Assembly (NCBI GenBank): GCA_035934015.1
Contig: DASYYH010000027.1
Coordinates: 186,001 to 250,000, forward strand
From: Candidatus Acidiferrales bacterium
GTDB lineage: Bacteria > Acidobacteriota > Terriglobia > Acidiferrales > UBA7541
DNA: 64,000 nt
Reading direction: 5' to 3'
Below, in pieces: positions 52,326 to 60,954 of this stretch. The notes beneath the pieces are model-generated. The model worked only from the letters and a program-made list of their open reading frames with translations, was not told where the DNA came from and ran no database searches. The position numbers and the translations under genes are program-made. Within the stretch, counting starts at the first letter, position 1, and each line of letters begins with the position of its first letter.

Positions 52326-52859
52326 TTACTTCCAGCCTTTTCGTTCGCGCAGGCCGGTGATGTGCGCCACGTGGTGGCGGTCGTGCCAGGCGTGGAGGCC
52401 GAGGTAGTCATCAAGAGTCATCGTGCCGCGCTCGAGGTGCTTCATCTTTCGCGAAAAGTCAGATGGACTCATTCCGCGCACCAAATTGACCCACCGTTCG
52501 TCCAGGCCGTCCAGCAGCGCCAGCGAACTCTCGACAGGCGTGGTCTTCGAATCGCTCAGTTCCGCCCAGCGCGTTTCGTTGAAAGGCATAATCGCCGGTT
52601 CATCTTCGGTCAGCGCAAACTTGAAACGCGTGTAGGCGTTCACGTGGGCATCGGCCAGATGATGGACAACCTGCTGCACCGTCCAGCCGCCGTCGCGATA
52701 GGGCGTCGCAAGCTGTTCGCGCGACAATCCCGCCACGGCCGCGCGCAGTTTCTTTCTTGTCCCTTCGACTTGCGCTATGAGTTGTTTGCGATTTTCTTCG
52801 CTCAGCTTTTCGACGGGCTGATACTCTCCGATGGGATACCGCAGTTCCGCGTCGCTCAT
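52326..52859 (-). CDS. DinB/YfiT-family metal-dependent hydrolase-like protein
   Basis: A four-helix-bundle DinB-type protein of 177 residues from ATG 52859, which has an AAGGAGA ribosome site. It begins MSDAELRYPIGEYQPVEKLS and has the nickel/zinc histidines in VHHLADAHVN and HAWHDRHHVAHI, plus a VRG/GMSPSDFSR-type linker, all typical of the YfiT group. YfiT-like proteins are proposed thiol S-transferases or hydrolases acting with bacillithiol. It follows iscX with a 46-bp gap and may be co-transcribed with the isc operon. Confidence 0.9.
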   Translation of the reverse strand: MSDAELRYPIGEYQPVEKLSEENRKQLIAQVEGTRKKLRAAVAGLSREQLATPYRDGGWTVQQVVHHLADAHVNAYTRFKFALTEDEPAIMPFNETRWAELSDSKTTPVESSLALLDGLDERWVNLVRGMSPSDFSRKMKHLERGTMTLDDYLGLHAWHDRHHVAHITGLRERKGWK

Positions 52860-52905
52860 CTCTGGTCTCCTTGCCGAGTTTAGATGCGAGTTCGGCCCAG
52901 GAGAT

Positions 52906-53124
52906 TCAGCCGTGATTCTCCTGATATTCCTCGTGCCAGGCCATCTGAATCGCTTCGAGCTTGCCTTCGTTCGAGGCGTTCGCATCGCCAGCGAATCCGT
53001 CAAGCTCGATCACCCATTTGCGCAAATCCGTGAATCGCACTGTGAGCGGATCAACATCCGGAAATTTTTCCGCCATCCGTATGCCAATTTCTTCCGCGTT
53101 GTCCCAGTCCAATGTTCCCGGCAT
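52906..53124 (-). CDS. iscX: Iron-sulfur assembly protein IscX
   Basis: A 72-residue acidic protein that binds IscS and modulates sulfur transfer or iron delivery. ATG 53124 is preferred (AGGAGA upstream), giving MPGTLDWDNAEEIGIRMAEK, which matches IscX. Conserved acidic surface residues and the RFTDLRKWV segment are present. It is last in the isc operon after fdx. Confidence 0.92.
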   Translation of the reverse strand: MPGTLDWDNAEEIGIRMAEKFPDVDPLTVRFTDLRKWVIELDGFAGDANASNEGKLEAIQMAWHEEYQENHG

Positions 53125-53189
53125 TTTCTCTCCTGTCGGAATTTGTCCGCGCCGATTTGCAGTTCGCAATTCAGACCTTGAGCGTTGCT

Positions 53190-53600
53190 TTAGTGCTCCG
53201 CTTCTTTCGCGTAATTTTTATTCCATGACGGAATTTCGACAACAATATCTTTGGTGCCGTCGGGCACGCACTGGCACCCCAAGCGCGATTTCGGCGTGAC
53301 GCCCGGCGCTTCATCCAACTGATCCAGTTCCGCATCCGTCGGCTCATTGCATGTTTCTAGGCCCTCGTGGACAATCACGTGGCACGTCGAGCACGCGCAC
53401 ACGCCGCCGCACGCGTGGTCCAGGCCCATGTGAAATCCCGTGGCGATGTCGAGAATGCTTCCCGGCAGACCATCGTGCCCGTAGGGAAATTTCGCCGGAT
53501 CAACTTCGACCGCCTTCCCTTCCTTCGCGAACGTCACCTTGAATTTCTGCGTCGCAGGAGTGTATTTGGTCTCTTCGATATAAGGATTTTTTCCGCCCAT
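53190..53600 (-). CDS. fdx: 2Fe-2S ferredoxin of the ISC system
   Basis: An adrenodoxin/plant-type [2Fe-2S] ferredoxin of 136 residues that supplies electrons for cluster assembly. The cluster ligands appear as the cysteines in DHACGGVCACSTCHV (Cys pattern C-x5-C-x2-C) and the later LGCQCVPDG; all four sites are present. The protein is slightly longer than typical Fdx because of an N-terminal stretch. It starts 11 bp after hscA stops, with an AGGAG site. Confidence 0.94.
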   Translation of the reverse strand: MGGKNPYIEETKYTPATQKFKVTFAKEGKAVEVDPAKFPYGHDGLPGSILDIATGFHMGLDHACGGVCACSTCHVIVHEGLETCNEPTDAELDQLDEAPGVTPKSRLGCQCVPDGTKDIVVEIPSWNKNYAKEAEH

Positions 53601-53610
53601 CGCCGTGCTC

Positions 53611-55452
53611 CTAGACTTCGTCGAGCTTTCGTCCGCCTACCGCCGCTTGCAGAGCCTTATTCATCGCCAATTCCGCCAAGTGCGCCGTCGCTTTGTTCAA
53701 CTCATCGGTGCGCTTGCGCACCAGTTTGTAATCCGTTCCCGCCGCTGCTTCGCGCAAGTGCTTCACCGCCGCGTCGATTTTCGCGCGCTCTTTCGCCGCG
53801 AGAGTTTGCGACTCTTCGCGCGCGAGCGTCTTCTCCGTCGCGCGCAAAATCGTCTCCGCCTCGTTCCGCGCTTCGATCAACTGCCGCTGCTGAAAATCCT
53901 GCTCCGCGAATTCGATGGACTCCTCGAGCATCCGCTCCATTTCCGTGTCCGTCAATCCGTAGCTCGGCTGCACTTCGAGAGAACTCTGCTCGCCGGTCCG
54001 CAAATCCTTCGCCGAGACTTGCAAAATCCCGTTCGCGTCGATCAGGAATTTCACTTCCACGCGCGCCAGCCCGGCGGGACCCGGCGGCATTTTCAACTGG
54101 AATCGCGAAAGCGAACGGCAATCCCGCGCCAATTCGCGCTCACCCTGCAAGATGTGAATGTCGATTCCCGTTTGATTGTCCACGCCGGTGGTGAACAATT
54201 CCTGCGCGCTCGCCGGAATCGTCGAGTTTCGCGGAATCAGCTTGGCCACCACGCCGCCCATCGTTTCGATGCCCAGCGACAGCGGCGTGACGTCGAGCAG
54301 CAGCATGTCCTTCACGCCGCTTTCGAGGATATTCGCCTGCACTGCCGCGCCGAGCGCCACGACTTCGTCGGGATTCAGCTCGCAATGCGGCGCGCGTCCG
54401 AAATAATCGCCGACGGTTTTGCGAACCAGCGGAATTCGGGTCGAGCCGCCAACGAGCACGACTTCATCGATTTCGGATGGTTTCAACTTTGCATCGGCGA
54501 GAGCCATTTTCACCGGCGCCATCGTGCGCGCGACGATTGGCTGAATCAGTTTGTCGAACTCCTCGCGCGTGATCTCGCGCGTGTAGACGCGCTCGTCTGG
54601 CAGCACGAACCGGATCGTCGCGCGTTCCGCGCTCGAAAGCTGATGCTTGGCGTGAATCAGAGCTTTGCGCAATTCCTGAACAGCTTCCGGATGCTTCGCG
54701 AGATCAATGGCAAACTTCCCCTCGATTTCTCCGCGCGCCGTGGCCGCGAGAGCGTTGTCGATGTCGTCGCCGCCGAGATGCGTGTCGCCGTTTGTGGACA
54801 GGACTTGATAGATGTCGCCCTCGGTGGTCGAAATCAATTTCAGGATCGAAATGTCAAACGTTCCTCCGCCGAAATCGTAGACTGCGACGCGGCCGCGCTT
54901 TTGCTTGTGCAATCCGTACGCAAGCGCCGCGGCCGTTGGCTCATTCACCAAGCGCAGAACTTCGAGTCCCGCCAGCCTTCCTGCATCTTTCGTCGCCTGC
55001 CGCTGCGCGTCATTGAAATACGCCGGCACGGTGATCACTGCGCGGTCCACCGTGTCCTTGAAAAATTCCTCGGCCCACGATTTCAGTTCCCGCAGAATAA
55101 AGGCGGAAATTTCCGGCGGCGTGAAATATTTGTCGCCGAGGCGGACACGAATCACGTTGCGCGAATTTTCATCGATGCGGAACGGGAAAATTTTCAATTC
55201 GTCGCGCACATCTTCGACACCGCGCCCCATGAGGCGCTTCACGGAATAAATCGTTCGCTCCGGCTGCGTCAGCAGGCGGCGGCGGGCGGGTTCGCCGGCG
55301 ATGACGGTTCCGTCGGCGTCGAGGCTGACCACGGAGGGGCAGAGGGTCTCGCCGTAAGGGCCCGGGATGCACCGCGGGGCACCCGTCGCAGGATCGACGA
55401 ACGCAATCAGGCTGAAGGTTGTGCCCAAATCAATCCCGACTGCTTTACCCAT
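53611..55452 (-). CDS. hscA: Hsp70-type chaperone HscA of the ISC system
   Basis: A 613-residue Hsp70. ATG 55452 starts [20 protein letters not shown] (GGGAAG upstream); the 12 codons before it are not family-like. The nucleotide-binding domain shows [20 protein letters not shown] and GGGTFDISI; the substrate-binding domain and C-terminal lid follow. With HscB it releases clusters from IscU by binding its LPPVK motif, which is present in IscU here. The spacer to hscB is 145 bp and contains a two-box element. Confidence 0.93.
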   Translation of the reverse strand: MGKAVGIDLGTTFSLIAFVDPATGAPRCIPGPYGETLCPSVVSLDADGTVIAGEPARRRLLTQPERTIYSVKRLMGRGVEDVRDELKIFPFRIDENSRNVIRVRLGDKYFTPPEISAFILRELKSWAEEFFKDTVDRAVITVPAYFNDAQRQATKDAGRLAGLEVLRLVNEPTAAALAYGLHKQKRGRVAVYDFGGGTFDISILKLISTTEGDIYQVLSTNGDTHLGGDDIDNALAATARGEIEGKFAIDLAKHPEAVQELRKALIHAKHQLSSAERATIRFVLPDERVYTREITREEFDKLIQPIVARTMAPVKMALADAKLKPSEIDEVVLVGGSTRIPLVRKTVGDYFGRAPHCELNPDEVVALGAAVQANILESGVKDMLLLDVTPLSLGIETMGGVVAKLIPRNSTIPASAQELFTTGVDNQTGIDIHILQGERELARDCRSLSRFQLKMPPGPAGLARVEVKFLIDANGILQVSAKDLRTGEQSSLEVQPSYGLTDTEMERMLEESIEFAEQDFQQRQLIEARNEAETILRATEKTLAREESQTLAAKERAKIDAAVKHLREAAAGTDYKLVRKRTDELNKATAHLAELAMNKALQAAVGGRKLDEV

Positions 55453-55506
55453 TTCTTCCCTCTCTGTCCCTCGAAGAGCGTTTGCCAAAAAACGTGCAAA
55501 AATTAT

Positions 55507-55581
55507 CGATTAGAAAAAACGATGTCCTTTGTTTACAACCACTTAGGACAAATCCTAATTTCACGCATGTGGCGATTAGAG
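55507..55581 (-). repeat. Two-box intergenic element, copy C
   Basis: On the minus strand CTCTAATCG (55581-55573) and TTCTAATCG (55515-55507) are 66 bp apart, nearly the 68-bp spacing of copies A and B. The middle contains GAAATTAGGA and AAACAAAG, related to blocks in A/B but more diverged. A TTAGGA-CAAA-TCCTAA hairpin also lies here. The element separates hscB from hscA. Confidence 0.5.
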
Positions 55582-55597
55582 TTTCGGCTACTGGCCA

Positions 55598-56296
55598 TCA
55601 GCTTTGCCCCAATTCCTCGCCGACACTGCGGACGAGATTGCGAATATAGGAGCGGCGATTGAGTACTTCGTTCAATTTGGCCATGACGGCACGCTGGGTC
55701 TGGTCGTCCGCGGCCGCGTCGATGGCAGCGTCCCATTCGCCGAAGACGCTTTGCAGTTCTGCGTCGACTTCGTCGAGCTTTTCCTGGAAATTTTTCCGGG
55801 CGTCGGCGAGGCGCGCGCGAAGCTCGGTTAAATCACCACCGTCTGCTTTCGCCTCGCGCAACTCGTCGAGCGATTCATTGAGTTCAAAAACTTCCTCGAG
55901 CAACTCTGGCGGAGCTTGCTGCTTGGTCGTGCCTTCCTTGCGCACGCCGGCGCGAAGGAGAAGATATTCGACGCGCAAGATGGGATCGCGCAACGTGCGA
56001 TAGGCGTCGTTCAATTCGGAGGAGCGCTCCAGGGCCAGATTCCGCTCGTATTCTGGTGCAGCGACGAAATTATCGGGATGCAATTTCCAGCTCAACTGAT
56101 GAAAGCGCTGCTCGAGACCGGGTTCGTCGATTTTCAATTTCCGCAGCAGTGCGAAAAATGCGAAGTAATCAACGTCGTCGCCGAGCGGCTGAATTTTCCC
56201 GCAGGCGGCACAGAAATGACCGCCTCCTGAGGAAGCCTTGCAGCTCCAACAGGAAAGCAAAGGCGCAGCCTCAGTTTGTGTTTTCGTAGCGCTCAT
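55598..56296 (-). CDS. hscB: Co-chaperone HscB with an N-terminal zinc-binding motif
   Basis: A J-domain protein of 232 residues that recruits HscA to IscU. The J domain has HPD at residues 73-75 (LSWKLHPDNF) and the C-terminal IscU-binding helical bundle is present. Unlike E. coli HscB, it has an N-terminal extension with Cys16, Cys19, Cys29 and Cys32 (CWSC and CAAC), a CxxC/CxxC zinc-type site like that of eukaryotic HSC20. It is longer than bacterial HscB (about 170). Confidence 0.93.
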   Translation of the reverse strand: MSATKTQTEAAPLLSCWSCKASSGGGHFCAACGKIQPLGDDVDYFAFFALLRKLKIDEPGLEQRFHQLSWKLHPDNFVAAPEYERNLALERSSELNDAYRTLRDPILRVEYLLLRAGVRKEGTTKQQAPPELLEEVFELNESLDELREAKADGGDLTELRARLADARKNFQEKLDEVDAELQSVFGEWDAAIDAAADDQTQRAVMAKLNEVLNRRSYIRNLVRSVGEELGQS

Positions 56297-56362
56297 CGAA
56301 TTCTCAGGATTTCCCCCGCAGAGGACTGAAACGCAGGAGCCGGCCTACCTCTCATACAATTC

Positions 56363-56713
56363 TCACGCAGTGAAGGAGCTGCCGCAGCCGCAGTTTCGCG
56401 TCGCCTGCGGATTCTGAAAGATGAATCCCTGGCGTACGAGCGTCTCTTCGAAGTCCAGCGTGGTCTCCGAAAGATACAGAAAGCTCTTGGGGTCCACGAA
56501 GACGCGCGCGCCGTTCTCTTCAATCACTTTATCGCGATCGCGCGCATGCGTCTCCAGACGCATGGCGTAGGAAAGCCCCGAGCAGCCGCCGCCCTGCACG
56601 CCGACGCGCAGTCCGCCGGAGTCCGCGGGCACGCCTTCCCTGGCGAGCAATTCGCGGATTTTCTGCGCCGCTTTTTCGGTGACGCGGATCATGGGTTTTT
56701 GAACTGGCGGCAT
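56363..56713 (-). CDS. iscA: A-type iron-sulfur carrier IscA
   Basis: A 116-residue A-type scaffold/carrier. The conserved cysteines are Cys44 (GGGCSGLSY), Cys108 and Cys110 (NCGCGSSF). ATG 56713 or the in-frame ATG 56692 (MIRVTEKAAQKI) could be the start; the family N-terminus fits the second one. The gene sits between hscB and iscU; a 138-bp repeat-rich spacer separates it from iscU. Confidence 0.94.
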   Translation of the reverse strand: MPPVQKPMIRVTEKAAQKIRELLAREGVPADSGGLRVGVQGGGCSGLSYAMRLETHARDRDKVIEENGARVFVDPKSFLYLSETTLDFEETLVRQGFIFQNPQATRNCGCGSSFTA

Positions 56714-56851
56714 AAAGCCACCGCTACAAAACCTAACTGCAGATTCCTCGTCGCTGCTCCGCGCTTCGCACGGAGCAAAACGCTCCTCGGAATGACAACT
56801 GAAACCATCAATGCGAGATCCTTCTCTACGCTCAGGATGACAGCAAAGCTG
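56714..56851. repeat. Repeat-rich spacer between iscU and iscA
   Basis: This gap contains an imperfect hairpin (GCTCCGCGCTTCGCACGGAGC, 56757-56777), the 15-bp word CCTCGGAATGACAAC (56785-56799) that recurs at 57449-57463, and a related CTCAGGATGACAGC at 56830-56844. No open frame or promoter is seen. Confidence 0.5.
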
Positions 56852-57283
56852 TCAGCTGTGCGACGCCTGCGTCGCGCTGGCTTCGGTCGTCGCGGACTCT
56901 TCGCCGGCCTTGTGCTTCCAATCGGAGATAGCCGCCTTGATGGCGTCCTCGGCGAGCACGGAGCAATGGATCTTCACCGGCGGAAGCGAAAGCTCGCGGA
57001 CGATGTCCGTGTTCTTGATGGCGAGCGCCTCTTCGACGGTCTTGCCGCGGACCCATTCGGTGGCGAGCGAAGAACTGGCAATCGCCGAGCCGCAGCCGAA
57101 GGTTTTGAACTTCGCTTCCTCGATGACGCGGGTATCGGGATTGATTTTCATCTGCAGCTTCATGACGTCGCCGCATTCCGGCGCGCCGACGAGGCCGGTG
57201 CCGACGTTTTTATCCTTCTTGTCGAGCGAGCCGACGTTGCGCGGATTATTGTAGTGATCGATCACTTTGTCCGAATAAGCCAT
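56852..57283 (-). CDS. iscU: Iron-sulfur cluster scaffold IscU
   Basis: A 143-residue scaffold. ATG 57283 (MAYSDKVIDHYNNPRN) is preferred, as GGAGG lies five bases upstream. Cluster ligands are Cys37, Asp39, Cys64 and Cys107; the HscA-binding motif LPPVK is at 100-104. An alanine/threonine-rich tail (residues about 125-143) is an extra. It should assemble clusters from IscS-derived sulfur. Repeat-rich spacers flank it on both sides. Confidence 0.95.
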   Translation of the reverse strand: MAYSDKVIDHYNNPRNVGSLDKKDKNVGTGLVGAPECGDVMKLQMKINPDTRVIEEAKFKTFGCGSAIASSSLATEWVRGKTVEEALAIKNTDIVRELSLPPVKIHCSVLAEDAIKAAISDWKHKAGEESATTEASATQASHS

Positions 57284-57295
57284 CATGCCCTCCAA

Positions 57296-57471
57296 AAAAA
57301 TTTGTTCAGTTCTGCATCGCAGAACCTATGAACTTCAGGGGTTAAAACCCCTGAAGAACCGAAGCCGATACGCCGGAGCTAAAGCTCCGGCCCCCTAAAA
57401 CTGCATATTCCCTGCCTGCCCGCCACGGCGGGCAAGCTCGTCGCCGCACCTCGGAATGACAACATTACAAA
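57296..57471. repeat. Hairpin cluster in the iscS-iscU spacer
   Basis: Four hairpins occur in 130 bp: GTTCTGC-ATC-GCAGAAC (57309-57325), CTTCAGGGG-TTAAAA-CCCCTGAAG (57333-57356), GCCGGAGC-TAAA-GCTCCGGC (57372-57391) and TGCCCGCC-AC-GGCGGGCA (57417-57434). The word CCTCGGAATGACAAC follows at 57449-57463. The GGAGCTAAAGCTCC type looks like a REP-style element. No gene is present. Confidence 0.65.
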
Positions 57472-58695
57472 TCACGCTGTTTTCCAATTCATTTTGCTGA
57501 CGTCGACGCCTTCTTCCTTGGCCATTTCGTAGAGCGGCGAAAGCTCGCGGAGACGCCTCACGGTCTCGACGACGCGATCGGCAACGTAGTCCACTTCTTC
57601 CTGCGTGTTGAACCGGCCCAGGCCAAAGCGAATCGAGGTATGCGCCAGATCTTCGCCGACGCCGAGGGCTTTTAGGACGTAACTTGGCTCGAGCGTCGCC
57701 GAAGTGCACGCGGAACCGCTGGACACGGCGACGTCGTTGATGCCCATCAGGAGCGACTCGCCTTCGACATAGGCGAAGCTGATATTGATGTTGTTGGGCA
57801 GATGATGCTCCATCGTGCCGTTGATGAATGTTTCGTCGAGCTGCGACATGATGCGCTCCTTCAGGCGGTCGCGCAGCGCGCCGAGCCGCTTGGCCTCTTC
57901 TTGCATCTCCAGGCGACAAAGTTCGCAGGCCTTGCCGAATCCGACGATTCCGGGCACGTTCAGCGTGCCGGAACGCATCCCGCGTTCGTGGCCGCCGCCA
58001 TCAATGATAGCGGTCAACTGCACGCGCGGATTCTTGCGGCGAACGTAGAGCGCGCCGACGCCCTTCGGGCCATAGAGCTTGTGCGCGGAAATGGAGAGCA
58101 GATCGATTCCATCTTTCTGCACATCCACTGGCACCTTGCCCACCGCCTGCACGCCATCGCTGTGGAAGAAAACGCCCTTCTCCTTGGCGATCTTGCCGAT
58201 TTCCGCGACCGGCTGAATGACGCCGATTTCGTTATTGGCGTACATGATGGTGATCAAAATCGTCTTCGGCGTGATGGCATTGCGCAGCTCGTCGAGGCTG
58301 ATGCGACCGTCCTTGCCCACGGGAAGGTAGGTCACTTCGTAGCCTTCTTTTTCGAGGCGCTTGCAGGTGTCGAGTATGGCCTTGTGTTCGGTGACCTGCG
58401 TGATGATGTGGTTGCCCTTTTCGCGGTACATCTCCGCGACGCCCTTGATGGCCAGATTGTCGGATTCGGTGGCGCCGCTGGTGAAGACGATCTCCTTCGG
58501 CGTCGCGCCGATGAGCTGCGCTACCTGCGCGCGCGCGTTTTCGACTCCCTCTTCGGCCGACCATCCGAAAGCATGATTGCGGCTGGCGGCGTTTCCGAAT
58601 ACTTCGGTGAAGTATGGCGTCATGGCGGCGACAACGCGCGGATCCACCGGCGTGGTCGCATGATTATCCATATAAATCGGCAGCTTGATTCCCAT
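57472..58695 (-). CDS. iscS: Cysteine desulfurase IscS
   Basis: A PLP enzyme of 407 residues that converts cysteine to alanine and a persulfide. ATG 58695 is preferred because AGGAG lies six bases upstream; an ATG at 58701 is too close to it. N-terminal [23 protein letters not shown]-binding lysine in [12 protein letters not shown] and active-site loop [12 protein letters not shown] with the catalytic cysteine are intact. It follows iscR with a hairpin-bearing 85-bp spacer. Confidence 0.96.
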   Translation of the reverse strand: MGIKLPIYMDNHATTPVDPRVVAAMTPYFTEVFGNAASRNHAFGWSAEEGVENARAQVAQLIGATPKEIVFTSGATESDNLAIKGVAEMYREKGNHIITQVTEHKAILDTCKRLEKEGYEVTYLPVGKDGRISLDELRNAITPKTILITIMYANNEIGVIQPVAEIGKIAKEKGVFFHSDGVQAVGKVPVDVQKDGIDLLSISAHKLYGPKGVGALYVRRKNPRVQLTAIIDGGGHERGMRSGTLNVPGIVGFGKACELCRLEMQEEAKRLGALRDRLKERIMSQLDETFINGTMEHHLPNNINISFAYVEGESLLMGINDVAVSSGSACTSATLEPSYVLKALGVGEDLAHTSIRFGLGRFNTQEEVDYVADRVVETVRRLRELSPLYEMAKEEGVDVSKMNWKTA

Positions 58696-58721
58696 TCTCA
58701 TCTCCTAGATTTTCGTAATGC

Positions 58722-58773
58722 GTCAGTTTGAATTTTGACTCTTTGTGTCACGATCAAGAAAATTCAAACTGAC
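58722..58773 (-). promoter_or_regulatory. Long perfect inverted repeat between iscR and iscS
   Basis: Arms of 15 bp match perfectly (58722-58736 with 58759-58773), separated by a 22-bp loop. In the transcript this would form a stable hairpin between the iscR stop and the iscS ribosome site. No T tract follows, so it is not an ordinary terminator. Confidence 0.7.
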
Positions 58774-58780
58774 CCATGGC

Positions 58781-59218
58781 CTAAATTCGCAGCTCGACCA
58801 CCTCGGAAGCCGGGGCGTCGTCCGCCATCTGTGAAATCGTTACTTTGCTCAACATTTCGAGAATGCTGTTGTTCACTTTGCGCAGCGGTTCTTTGATGGT
58901 GCACGTTTTGGACTGCTCGCAGTTTCCGTGATGCGTGACGCAGGACGTGAGCGACAACGGGCCGTCGATGGCGTCAATGGCTTCGAGGGCGGTGATCAGC
59001 CGCGCATCGCGCGCCAATGTGTAGCCACCGCTCGAACCGTGCCGCGCGACGACGATTCCCACGCGCGCCAGCCGCTGCAGAACCTTGGCCATCAATGGCG
59101 TGGAGATGCCGTACGCTTCGGCGATGTCCGCTGCGCTGCACGAGCCTTCCTCGGCGTGCAAGGCAAGATGCTTCAAAGCGATCAGCGCGTAATCGGATTT
59201 TTTCGACAGTTTCAGCAT
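58781..59218 (-). CDS. iscR: Iron-sulfur-responsive transcriptional regulator IscR (Rrf2 family)
   Basis: A 145-residue Rrf2-family winged-helix repressor. It starts MLKLSKKSDYALIALKHLAL, the family N-terminus, and has the recognition helix near 38-50 (SAADIAEAYGISTPLMAKVL). Three cysteines at 93, 100 and 106 (SCVTHHGNCEQSKTC) fit a [2Fe-2S] ligand set like IscR. It is divergent from a thioredoxin-like gene, and a type-2-like operator lies across its start region, so it should autoregulate the operon. Confidence 0.94.
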   Translation of the reverse strand: MLKLSKKSDYALIALKHLALHAEEGSCSAADIAEAYGISTPLMAKVLQRLARVGIVVARHGSSGGYTLARDARLITALEAIDAIDGPLSLTSCVTHHGNCEQSKTCTIKEPLRKVNNSILEMLSKVTISQMADDAPASEVVELRI

Positions 59219-59230
59219 GTCGTCGCGACC

Positions 59231-59255
59231 ATATACGACTGCTCAAGTCGCATAT
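59231..59255 (-). promoter_or_regulatory. Type-2-like IscR operator
   Basis: The dyad ATATACGACT-GCTCA-AGTCGCATAT (plus strand) has 10-bp arms with one mismatch and a 5-bp spacer. Read on the minus strand it fits the E. coli type-2 framework ATA-N3-GACT-N5-AGTC-N3-TAT at every fixed position. It covers the predicted transcription start and upstream part of the iscR leader. Confidence 0.7.
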
Positions 59256-59257
59256 TT

Positions 59258-59287
59258 ATATTAGGCCTTTTCTCCTGGGGTTGTCAA
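59258..59287 (-). promoter_or_regulatory. Sigma70-type promoter of the isc operon
   Basis: Minus strand TTGACA (59287-59282), 18-bp spacer, TAATAT (59263-59258). The operator directly downstream would block it. Confidence 0.65.
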
Positions 59288-59473
59288 GAGCTAGATTTGA
59301 AGCAAACCTATTGCTAACATGCAGTTAAATCAGGACTAATTGAGTCCAATTTGGCTGGTTTGGTTCGCACAGCGAACGGCAATTTGGCGCGGTTGAATGG
59401 CAAACTTTCGGCGTCGAACCGTCATTTCTATTGCCACCGCCAAAACCCATTTTTCCGGCTCGCGAGCGGAGTT

Positions 59474-60355
59474 TCAAGGTTTCCACTTCTCGAGAAAATT
59501 TTCGACATCCTTCGGGGCAATTTTCGTCGTGTTCTCGAAATCGCCTTGCTTCTGGGAGACGAGCAAATTCCCATTGGCGTCGAGCACGGCCAGGCTGGGA
59601 ACACCTTTTTTCAGGGGAATCTGATATTTGCCGGCAAGGTCCAGATTTTTGTCGTACTGGCCGATATTGATGTGCACGACGACGTAATTCGGATCGAGGA
59701 TTCGCTCAATGGCCGGATAGTGAAACGAAGCGTCCAAGACATGGCAGTCGTAGCACCAGTTGCCTCCGAAATCGAGGAGCACGCGCTTGTGCTCACGTTT
59801 GGCAACGGCCAGACCCAAGCCAATGTCCGTTCGCGCCTCGGTCGGATCGGGATAGAGGTCCGGCTTTGACTCGACCGGCTGAGGCATGGTCCCGAGATAC
59901 GATCGTGCCGTAGCTACAATCAGCGGCTTGCTGTTTTCGTCCATCCAATACTGGGCGATGGTCGCAAAACGCTTCGTGATTCCATCGTTGACGCGCAGAG
60001 TCGCTTCAAGGGTGAACATCACACTCTGCACGCCCGGCTGCGGCGACTGAATTCGCAGAATCTTCGTGTCGAGGCGCTCGAGGCCCACTGGTTTCAAGGC
60101 CGACCAAAAATCCGGCTCGGCCGCGGGGTTGGGATCGTCGCCTTTGGGTGTGCGCAGCGTCGCGGGCGGTTCCGTGCTATAGAGGGCGCGCAGAGCGGCC
60201 GCGTCTCCGGAAAGCACCGCCGCTTTCCAAGTCTCCAGCGGTGCAAAACTTTCCGCGGCTGATGAACCTTGTGCTTGCGCTGCGCTCGCCATTGCGGCGC
60301 AAACTAACAACGCCGCCAGAACAGCGCCCATTCTTAGCTTGCCTATTTTTATCAT
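59474..60355 (-). CDS. Exported thioredoxin-like protein
   Basis: About 293 residues from ATG 60355, which starts a signal peptide (KIGKLRMGAVLAALLVCAAMASA). A 100-residue N-terminal domain (NTF2-like or unknown) precedes a thioredoxin-fold domain with the active site WCYDCH near residue 202. It includes a DFGGNWC-type lead and a GVPSLAVLDANG cis-Pro segment. A longer frame upstream (to 60481) reads into the promoter region and is not likely. It might be involved in disulfide or heavy-metal handling; it is transcribed away from iscR but toward it, so the genes are tandem on the same strand. Confidence 0.85.
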   Translation of the reverse strand: MIKIGKLRMGAVLAALLVCAAMASAAQAQGSSAAESFAPLETWKAAVLSGDAAALRALYSTEPPATLRTPKGDDPNPAAEPDFWSALKPVGLERLDTKILRIQSPQPGVQSVMFTLEATLRVNDGITKRFATIAQYWMDENSKPLIVATARSYLGTMPQPVESKPDLYPDPTEARTDIGLGLAVAKREHKRVLLDFGGNWCYDCHVLDASFHYPAIERILDPNYVVVHINIGQYDKNLDLAGKYQIPLKKGVPSLAVLDANGNLLVSQKQGDFENTTKIAPKDVENFLEKWKP

Positions 60356-60407
60356 GTTCGCCCGCTTTCCCAGCGCACGCCCACAAATCAGAATCCGGCC
60401 GCAACAA

Positions 60408-60413
60408 ATTATA
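60408..60413 (-). promoter_or_regulatory. Candidate -10 box of the thioredoxin-like gene
   Basis: A perfect TATAAT (60413-60408 on the minus strand) lies 52 bp before ATG 60355. No good -35 box is seen at the right distance, so the promoter is tentative. Confidence 0.4.
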
Positions 60414-60504
60414 CGTTTTCGTCGCGCCTCCGAAAGCGATAGAATTCCGGCACGCGTATGCCGAGAGAGGATGTCGGCCACGATACTAAGGATGCGCGAT
60501 TCGA

Positions 60505-60954
60505 ATGACGCGATTCATCAAAAAGCCGACTGAGGACGCGACCGACTCGCCAATTGGGCTGTTCGACCTTGGGCAGCTCGAACTCGGCGTTATGGAAATT
60601 CTCTGGCGGCGGGGAGAATCAAGCGTTCGCGACGTGGTGGGGAAAATCGCGCGGCCTCTGGCGTATACCACCGTAATGACCACGCTCGACCGGCTGTATA
60701 AAAAGAATCTGCTGGAACGGCGCAAGTCAGAGCGCGCATTCCTTTATTCTCCGCGACTCTCGCGCGCGGATTGGGAACGCAAACGCGCCGGCAATCTGGT
60801 CGCAGGATTCCTGGGAGGCACGCAGCCTTTGCGTGACCTTCTGATTTCCTGTCTTGTTGATGCCGTGGGCGAAAACGACCGGGCGCTGCTCGACGAGCTG
60901 GAAAAGAAAGTCCGCGAACGGCGGAAGGAACTTTTCCGAAGAGGGCGCTCATGA
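60505..60954 (+). CDS. BlaI/MecI/CopY-family transcriptional repressor
   Basis: A winged-helix repressor of 149 residues. The HTH core is GQLELGVMEILWRRGESSVR followed by YTTVMTTLDRLYKKNLLERR, the family signature. The C-terminal half should be the dimerisation helix bundle. BlaI-type repressors are removed by cleavage triggered by BlaR1. The gene overlaps the M56 gene by 4 bp (ATGA). Confidence 0.93.
   Translation: MTRFIKKPTEDATDSPIGLFDLGQLELGVMEILWRRGESSVRDVVGKIARPLAYTTVMTTLDRLYKKNLLERRKSERAFLYSPRLSRADWERKRAGNLVAGFLGGTQPLRDLLISCLVDAVGENDRALLDELEKKVRERRKELFRRGRS

Noticed and set aside
53605-55662. A 685-codon open frame on the plus strand, antisense to hscA
   Set aside because: It mirrors the codon structure of hscA, has Arg/His-rich composition, lacks a ribosome site and any family feature.
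60356-60504. A second BlaI-type dyad before the blaI-like gene
   Set aside because: No TAC.AC/GTAGTA dyad was found in this gap, so autoregulation by the same site is not claimed.
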